Shown here piece after piece: positions 12,001 through 21,000 of a DNA stretch of 22,733 nucleotides (the first letter of the stretch is position 1; the number at the start of each line of letters is the position of its first letter). The notes beneath the pieces were generated by a model that saw nothing but the letters and a program-made list of their open reading frames with translations, made no database searches and was not told where the DNA came from. Origin of the DNA: Phallusia fumigata (taxonomy: Eukaryota; Chordata; Ascidiacea; Phlebobranchia; Ascidiidae); NCBI GenBank assembly GCA_008931825.1, contig QXVZ01011217.1:1-22733 (forward strand), read 5' to 3'. Made by a program: the position numbers and the translations under genes.

Positions 12001-15000
12001 AAATTTCTACAAAAACACAACATATATTTCCTCATAATAAATATTATCCAATTTACAAACCAATATCATTCGGAATAAGCTTTTCTCTGCCAATATAAAC
12101 TGCATCAATGTAAAAATCCTCAGTGTCCTTATAAAATGTGATAGTTTCAATATTTGCTTCTGTCAGTGTTGAATAGTAACCTTGAATGATCTGTGGGTAT
12201 AAATGAACAAAATTTATAACCAATCAAGAAACCAGACAAACAGCTTCATACCAAAACTAAATCCAAACAAGAGTATGACCATTCATTTTTCATTGGTATG
12301 GCAATTGGGAATTTTCTCAACCTTTCTTCTGTTTTATCTTCATTGCCTGTGGTGTACCTAAACTTGCCATCAATACCAATAACAGGTTGGAAAGCACCGG
12401 AATGTGCAAAACACATCTGTCAAGAAACACTGTATTGCACCATTGTCCATTATTAGGTCAACATCTTTAACTTACCATCCTAAATGACAGAGTTGAAAAA
12501 GATTTATGTTTTTTCCAAGTTAAGTGTGCAGTTGTGTCAGCTTTGTAAATGTATGATGGATTTTTTAAAGACGACACACCACAAAATGCTGGTATTTCCT
12601 GTACATTTAAAACAAAGTGCTAATGTTTTCCTTTTAAAAGTAGAAGGATGGCTTTCACCATGTTGCTCTTCCATATACACTATCGCTCAATTTGTAAAGG
12701 ATATATATTCACTATATTATTTTACTTTGGATCCCAAAGTTAGCTAAGTTTTTTATGGCATGATTGTTTCTGCAGGCAATAACGCATGGGTCTCCACACA
12801 TAAGAGGTGGAGATTATGCATCAATCAAGGTAAGTATCACATTTATAGACATTTTAAATGAACTTACCACTGGGGCTATGGCGTCAAGTTACTAATTCAA
12901 TACACCACATTTAGAATGTTCTACAAACAATGTGAATTACATTTAGGACATTGTTCAATAATTTGACCAATTTTAGGAGGTTAGCAGTGTAACTAATGTG
13001 GCTATAGGTTCAAACAAACAAATTGGTCCATCACAATAGTATGTTCTACACCCTGTGTAAATTCAACAAAATTCGACATCATTTAAGAATTTGACTCATT
13101 TTATGGGGGTAGCAGGGTAACTAATGGGGATATAGGGACAAACAAACAAATTGGTTCACAACAATGGCATGTTCTACACACAGTGAAAATTTATACAAAT
13201 TCGGAGATTGTTTAGAAATTTGACCCATTTTAAGGGGCTAGTGGATAATTAGTTGTTACTACATGACATTTAATTATGTAATACAACAACTAAACAGTAA
13301 ATAAGAAAATAAAATTGGGCTATTCACCTGCACTATGTCACCACTGTTGTCACCTGATTCACTGTTTTCCTCATAATCATTGATTGCAATAATATCACTT
13401 GTACTGGATGGTAAAATGTACTTAGAGCAATGAGCTTTTGTTACTTGCATTAACGCTGATTGTACTTCTTCAGCAGAGCCGTTGTATGAAATAGAAGTAG
13501 TTAACCTGTAAAACCAGAGATAATTATAAGCATTTCTGCCAAAACACACAGGGATATACAAAAAAAATTGCAAAACACTCAAACTAACCAACTTTAAGTA
13601 TGTTTGCAAACCAAACACTACAAATCTTTTTAAGAAGCAATTTTTTAAGCATATAAATGATTTGAAACTCACCTTCCAAGTGCAAAAAGAGAAAATGTGT
13701 TGTAATCAGGTTGTCCCTTAACTTCTTCAGTCACCACCAAGCTATAACCTGCTTCATTACCCCGACTTTTAATGTAACCCTGAATGAGTGGCTTATCGCC
13801 TGAAAATGAAAACATATCAAGAAAATGAAAACTTGGTTTATGTGTCATACAGTTATTTTGTTAAGTTTTATTAGAATAGGCCGATATGGTTTTTTCAAGG
13901 CCGATATGGTACAAAAGTATTAAACTAGACAAAGTTAAAAAATTTACTTCTACAAGTTCATGTGCCAATAATTTAACAGGTGTCAATAAAATAACTGCTA
14001 CACAAAAGGTTAGTTAAAAAAGGTACTGTCCAAGCCAGCAGTAATTAAACAGAAGCTTTTATTTTATTTTTTGCAGTAATGTAATCCTTGGACCAAGTGC
14101 TGTACATTGCATTGTACTTTTGCTAACAAACATTCGTGACTAAGCCAAAATACATGCTGAACCTTACCACTGTGCTGCTATATAGCGGACGTAAATGCAT
14201 AAAAAAAGCACTCATGCATGCTATATCTAAAGTTTAAATTATGCACAGCTTGTCACTTTTGCTGTGAAACTTTTACAGTGGTGGGGCCAAGCTCAAGATG
14301 GAGTAGTGACACCAGACAAAGGGACGCAGATGCTTCAAAGCCAAAATTAAAAAAGGCTGATGCCAATATGCATCTATTCTCCAGTTTGTATTAGAAGTGG
14401 AACTTACATTGTTAGTTAAACAAACTAACATTTCATTTGACATACTTACCAAGTTTATTATTAAATGTAACATCATATTTCATCCCCTGGTTTGTGGAAA
14501 CCCTTTTTACTTCTACATCATCTTCCCCACAAGCTGTAACTAGTTCTTGTAATGCACTTCTCAAGTTTGAAGCAGACGTCTTTTCAAACACAAAATTGTA
14601 AAACAGTGCAACATTATTATATGTTTATTTTGAATCATTTAAACTTTCATTTAAATGCAGGTAAAAACAAAAATTTTACTTCTAGAGCTAACTAAAGATT
14701 CCACATTCATTGTCCTTAAGTAAGAAAATAAATATATTTTTAGCATTAGTCCTGCAGTAACCATGACCTTTCATTACATGATTTCAGATTGTCTGTAATG
14801 GATTAAGTAATTACCTGACATCAAAAACAAAACTGTATGGTAACAGAGAAAAAGAGCCTTATTATTAACTTTTTTTCTGACTTGCTAGTACAATAGTGAC
14901 ACATTTCTAGAGAGTTGTGTTAGATATACATCTAAAATTAAAGTTTATGGTACCATGAAAATTTATTCAACATGTTATTTGACTACTTTTCTTTACTGTG

Positions 15001-18000
15001 CATAAAAAATAGTTTTTGCAGACAATGCACCATAATTCTATATCCAATACACAGTCTGTCAAAGTATATGTAGACACTGTTTAACAGACTCACTTCAAAA
15101 GGCCATTAGGGCCAACAAAACTGATCAAGCACTGCAGTTGTGCCATCTACCACCATTAAATTATAGCCGTTGACGTTGTTAGCCTCTTACTTTAAAGAGG
15201 AAGGTGACAATAAGTTGTGGGTCAAACAAAACAATCTATCTCCCCCAATGACTCAATCTATAACTAGAGGAGTAGGACTTTCCACATTGTCATTACACAT
15301 ACCCTAAAACCCTAATTTTTTTTTCCACATACACTGTTTCCTATTTTTACAATGGAAATACTTTAAATACACACATTACATTGGATCCCTAATATATTTG
15401 CCATTTTATAACATAATTTTTTCTGTAAGCATAAATGTATGGGTCACCACACAAGTGTGATTGCTAAATGGTAGTATTACAAGGGTTAAGAAATGTCCTA
15501 CAAACAACACATCTTATTTTAGGGGCATAACAAAAGGCAAAAAAACATAACTTGCAAAATAACTTGCAATGTACAAACCATTAAAAATAAAGTTCTTAGA
15601 TTATGTACATTGATAAATATAGAAACTTAGCTTATGACGACACCAATTAATATTTAACTTTGTGCCAATTTCGTTGTTTGTATTTTTTTCTCATCCTTAG
15701 AACAATGTCTGACTGTGTTGTGTTTATTTAATAACCCAACTATTTGGGAACACTAAATTCTGGTTAGTTCATAAACATTAAAACACAGAAGATTTTTTTC
15801 AGACATGTTTCTTACATATTATCAGAATCACCAAGCTAACTGTAGGCATGCAGGCTAAAACATAAACCTGATCAANACAAAAGGCAAAAAAACATAACTT
15901 GCAAAATGACTTGCAATGTACAAACCATTAAAAATAAAGTTCTTAGATTATGCACACTGATAAATATAGAAACTTAGCTTATGACGACACCAATTAATAT
16001 TTAACTTTGTGCCAATTTCGTTGTTTGTATTTTTTTTCTCATCCTTAGAACAATGTCTGACTGTGTTGTGTTTATATAATAACCCAACTATTTGGGAACA
16101 CTAAATTCTGGTTAGTTCATAAACATTAAAACACAGAAGATTTTTTTCAGACATTTTTCTTACATATTATCAGAATCACCAAGCTAACTGTAGGCATGCA
16201 GACTAAAACATAAACCTGATCAAAAACATTTTAACTGTTTGACAAAGGCTCCATATTTATACTTACCCCATATTGCAAATATCTGGTAGACAGACCACAG
16301 TACAGCAATCTAAACTCCAATGCTGAGCAGGATTGGCAGACAATGTTGATGCTCTGTTTCTCTGCAGTGCCACTCCCAGGCAACCAGTCAAAAAATGTAA
16401 GTTTCTTTACAATAAAACAAAAATCATGGAATAGAGGCTTTCAATATATTGCCATACCACATACATTATCTCTCAATTAAAACTATAAATTTTCACTACA
16501 TTATTTAACATTGGGTCCCATAGTTACAAAGCTTTTCTGTTTCTGCAGGCAAATATGCATGGGTATTTCTATATACATGTCAAAATTGCAGTAAAACAGA
16601 ATGACACACCACTATGGCACAATCTTTATGGGACTAATAAGTCAACTTTGGGGTTAAATGCAATTAATGTAACACAATGTAAAATGCAAACTGTTTTCAA
16701 CTCATTTTAGTGGCCAGCAGGGTAACTGTGTCAAACAAAGAAATTGATACACAAAATGGCGTGTTATACAAACTGTGTAACTTTAAACCAACAAATTCTA
16801 ACATTGTTCATTAATTTGACCCATTTTAGGGGACCAGCTGTGTAACCACTACAGCTATTGGGTCAAGCAAAAGTAATGACACACCACCACGAAAAAAGCA
16901 GAGTGAAAACAATATGTGACCCATAATTATAAGTTTATAATGGCATAATTGTGTTTGCAGGAAGAAACACATGGGTCCCCACAAATGTAAAGTTGTAGTT
17001 TACATGTTTATGTAAATTCATTTTAAAATTGTAGCCAATGTTCTTTTCTTAATTTCAAATAATTTGTTTGATTTAAAGAAAGAATTGGTGCCCATACTAG
17101 TAACTAAGAAAACAAGATGTAACACCACCAAAGCCCATTCTACAAATTTTACATTGTTTAATAATTTGGGCTACAAGCGGTCTACTCTATGGTGGAGTCA
17201 AATAAACAAATCGATACAGGACAATTGCATGTTACATCTTGTTAATGTTCTCATCATTGTTGTTGTTTCAGAACATGATTTTTTGTGCAGGGTACACAGA
17301 AAATATTTTGATGCTGTTCATTTTTCTTTTTCATAAAATGTTGTTGATTTTATTGATTGTTTTTCTCTAGTTTGTAATATTGATCAGTGTGACATACATA
17401 TTTTTTATTTTTTGCACAGTTTGTGGAGTTTTTCCCTTCTAAATTTAAAATTGTACAATGGGGCACCTGGACTAGAAAACCATGGGGGTTTTTTAATGCA
17501 TCCTTGCCATATAATTATCAAATTTGTTTATTGTTTTGTTAAGTTGCGGAAATTAATCATTGATTGATGTTCTGCCAGCTGTCCAAATTTTATCCAATTG
17601 TCAATGTTTCCTAATTTTACCCATATTAGAGGACTAATGGATATTTCTCGGCAAAATAGCAACCACTAGTCATTGTTTTCCTTCATATTCTGCTTTTTAA
17701 TATAAAAGGGCAAGGTGCAAACAGTAACTATCAGCAAACTTAGCATTGCTACTATCAGCACCAGTCTTCTATTCAATAACAGGAGTAGTTGATTTGGTTT
17801 TGATGTTGTGAGATAACATCACTTCAACACAGCTTTTGTCAGCAAATATGCCAGTTTTTTTAAGAAGAGATCCAGCTACAATTGTTGCATAATAATGAGC
17901 AATAATCATGTTATCAATGAACACGTTGAAGTTATCAATGTATCAATGCATGCAGTCAGCTAAATTCACCAGGCAGTCCATGCTAGAATTTTTATGCAGT

Positions 18001-21000
18001 TTTATGCTTATGTTATCGCCTAATAAACCATTTATTTAAACCATTATTAGCAGTGTTATGTAAACAATACATGAGACAGGTCAGATTAAAGCATACAACG
18101 GTAATACAACAGCACTCCGCTATCATGCAGCTATGGGAACACAAAAAACTATTTTTTTGCGGATAATATGTATGTTTAAATTTTTTAAAAAGGAGTCTGG
18201 TCCCCCCTCCAAATTCCCTGGATATGCCACTGAATGCTGGAGCTAATTCAGACATTGTGTAATAATTCAACCCATCTTCGAGTTATGGGGCTATCAAGTT
18301 TTGCGTTGAGGGTAAAACTTACCCCCACGGCCGAGTCAACCACTTGTAAAAGTTTTATTCTTTTCCAACAAATGTGGCATATCCACAAAAAAAAACGAAA
18401 TTGAAATTTTTCAATAAGGGGATTTCCCTTCTCCGTGCCAGAAACTCATTTAATGTTCATGCCCTAGTGCTTTTGGTTTCCCTGTTTTACTTGCGTCCGA
18501 CAACTGGCATGGCCATTGGTGTATTAACGAATTTGGTAGATAATCCACTGGTTCGCACGAAACCGTTTGAAATTTTAGAGGCAAACGGGATATTCGCTTT
18601 GCTGATGTTACTGGGCTATACGAAACTGATAACACACCCATTTCATTTCATCAAAAAAGTGCAAAAATAGACAAACGTTCGGAAAAAAACTAAAGAAAGT
18701 AAATTCTGGTCATTAGCCTACCTGATGTTCAGCATTTTCTTCAGCAATAAAATCAATCTTTTGCTTTTCGTTGACGGCTTGTATGGCCTGAGCATTGGTC
18801 AAAGTTGTCTTTTGACGTAAAACAGCGATGTATAAATAACCTTGGCCTCCGTAGTCAACAACAGCTGATGTAAAATGACATTCATCACCTAAAAAAACAG
18901 AAATAACATATTTTCCAATCAGTGAAGACGTATTAGTTTTGTTTACAATCTATGAGTAAACCTCGATTTATCCGGACTCGATTGGACCGACAAATTCATC
19001 CGGATTAAACGAATACCCGAGTAATTTTTGTGCAGATGACGTCACACTGAAATTTATGACGTCACAGTACAGATTTTTATGTCGCAAAAATGGATTACAT
19101 TTCGGCTGAGACGGTCTCAAAACGCAGTTAAAACTGTTTGCGATCGCCTAACCAGTGACGGCTCGTAGCTAAAATTAGTGGAGGTGCTGCTCCAGAAATT
19201 TTTAACCGTTGTTTTAATGTTGTGTAAATGGAAACAATTAAGCAGGCATAAAAAAAATTATTAGAAACTTAATAAAATCATTTAATTAAACTACAGTTTA
19301 AAGTTGATCTATTCATTTAAAAATAAAATGGGCATCGGTTTTAACCGCAACACACGCGGAGTACAAAAACGCTACCTTCCACCAGCACGCCAGGCCAGGG
19401 TCGGCACTGCGAGAGCGACAGTGCTCTTTCTCCCTCTCAACCTCGCAAGCCGCTACCTTTATGCGCACAGCAGTCAAACACCACGGCAGCTGGTACTAAG
19501 AAGTGCACAGCCGCACAGTTCCACATAAAGATTTTTGTATTTTTCAGAAGCTGGGACTTTATGACGTTATAGTGAATTATTTTTTGTGCGCAAGTGGTAT
19601 GATGGTAACTAACATTAAGCAAAACGATTAAACATGGTACTTCTACAAGTATAAAGAAAGAATTGAAAATTTTTGGATTCATTGTAACAAAACAAATCCG
19701 TAACATTTTTTCAAAACAATCGAAACAAAAATATAGGGAGGACAAATGAATACAAGTCCCCCAATCAAAAATTTTGAGTTTGGGCAATAATGTGGTGGTT
19801 AGTCAGCCGAGTGATAACGATGTTGTAGACCAGAACTACCTAACCTGCGGCTTGCGTAGTCGCATGCGGCCCTCGGGGCTGTTTAAAACTTGTACACCAA
19901 GCATTTTGAAACACAACAAATTGGTTAACATGCATATTAGTTACAACGCTACAGCACCCAGTAACCCATTATTGCCATTGTAGAACACAATGTAGCCAAG
20001 TAAGCATCTAGCAGAAAGAAGTTGTTGTAAATAAACATATAATTGCTGTAACGTGGTTTGGTTTACGAATTTTCCATTTTGAAGTTAAAAACACGGATTT
20101 ATTTAGAAATGTATAAAGAGCAAAATTTGTCGGGATTAGGCAAAGATCCAAATTAAAGCATTTTTTTAAGAAAACATTAGAAATCTTTTGAACCTCTAAT
20201 TTCATCCGAATTAAACAAAGATCTGGATTACCCGAGGTTTACTGTATTTTGTTATTTTGAGCAGATTGTTTCAAAATTTAATTGAATTTAGGATAGCAGG
20301 GTGATAGGTAATAAAGGATGTTGTCGTTACCGTGCTAGTGACATCCCCTGACTACCACCTATTAAAGTTATTCGATGACCCACGCTTAATTGCTTTTATT
20401 AACGATTAAAATTATAAGGCAGGCGTGTAAAAAGGTGCAACAAAAATTATCTTCACTTGGCTATTCGTCATATGCTGGTCGAAACTAAACATAAAATGAA
20501 ATCAATTGCTAGCAAGTAGTCCACAATAACTTTTATTTGTGGTTTCATGGCAAAAGTGCGTGGTCAAGCTGCAGGGTAGAAAAAGAAAAAAAAACAAACA
20601 ACGTGTGTACTCTTCAGGAAGGTGACCCATTATAAAGCATGCACATCGGGATTGTAAGCGCATTAGGCAAGGCTTGCTGTAAGGCCAGTATACGTATATT
20701 TATCTGTATTGACCCAGATAAATAAAATTTAACTACGTGCCGGAAATTGAATTTGAACAAACCTTTTTGGAGGAAATACCAATTTGATATTTGCCCAGAA
20801 AACCTCCAATAGTGGCTGGAGTAACGGTGTGAACTCAATTCAAACGTCTAAAAAATTACAAATATGGTCTGTAGTATATAGGCAAGATAGACTAGTATAG
20901 TCTGCATGTATGACAATGTAACACAAATTCTCCACACGCTCGTATGTTTTAAAAGTTTCAAAATATCTTGTTTTTTTCAAAATCGACAAGTAGCGTGCAC

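Larger units (their letters stand above)
12599..13327. other. Intron filled by repeat family
   Basis: The 730 bp is almost entirely intronic repeat: the conserved leading block at 12660-12810, then about three head-to-tail copies of a roughly 127-bp unit at 12845-13250. Confidence 0.75.
14580..16266. other. Large intron with unmerged duplicate
   Basis: The 1.7 kb contains a copy of the intronic repeat (15330-15460) and a direct near-duplicate of about 346 bp on either side of the N at 15876. No exon is expected, since exons 9 and 10 join in frame, and none is seen. Confidence 0.7.
16405..18721. other. Large intron rich in interspersed repeats
   Basis: The 2.3 kb holds copies of the intronic repeat family (16445-17235, 17570-17665, 18240-18295), a hAT-like terminus ending at 18232 and a somewhat GC-richer stretch at 18300-18670. 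The longest open frame (plus strand, 18374-18670) lacks an ATG start and resembles nothing I know. I see no gene. Confidence 0.7.
18953..20244. mobile_element. Probable pogo/Tigger-like nonautonomous element
   Basis: The left end gagtaaacctcgatttatcc and the right end, whose reverse complement is cagtaaacctcgggtaatcc, form inverted termini typical of pogo/Tigger (Tc1/mariner) elements. A TA is present at each flank. Both ends also carry ttcatccg(g/a)attaaac in the same orientation. The 1.3-kb interior has no transposase frame and contains other fragments. Confidence 0.5.
18889..20762. other. Large intron with transposon remnants
   Basis: About 1.9 kb between PA14 exons 7 and 8 holds no host coding sequence that I can support. 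It contains a pogo/Tigger-like element (18953-20244) with hAT-like fragments nested inside, and near 20551 a short block shared with the intron at 7439. Confidence 0.7.

Noticed and set aside
12484..12747. Plus-strand open frame of 87 codons
   Set aside because: It covers exon 13 in antisense and continues into repeat sequence. The minus-strand exon has conserved motifs and matching phases.
13879..13910. Short direct repeat ggccgatatggt, 20 bp apart
   Set aside because: It has only two copies, in an intron, with no other structure. It is too small to interpret.
18374..18670. Possible nested gene on the plus strand
   Set aside because: The frame opens at a GTG and the first ATG is near its middle. 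There is no recognisable domain, promoter or splice structure, so it is kept only as an unusual patch.
19437..19787. Minus-strand open frame of 116 codons
   Set aside because: It lies in transposon debris with no similarity I can recognise and no splice sites fitting the host gene, whose exons 7 and 8 already join in frame across it.
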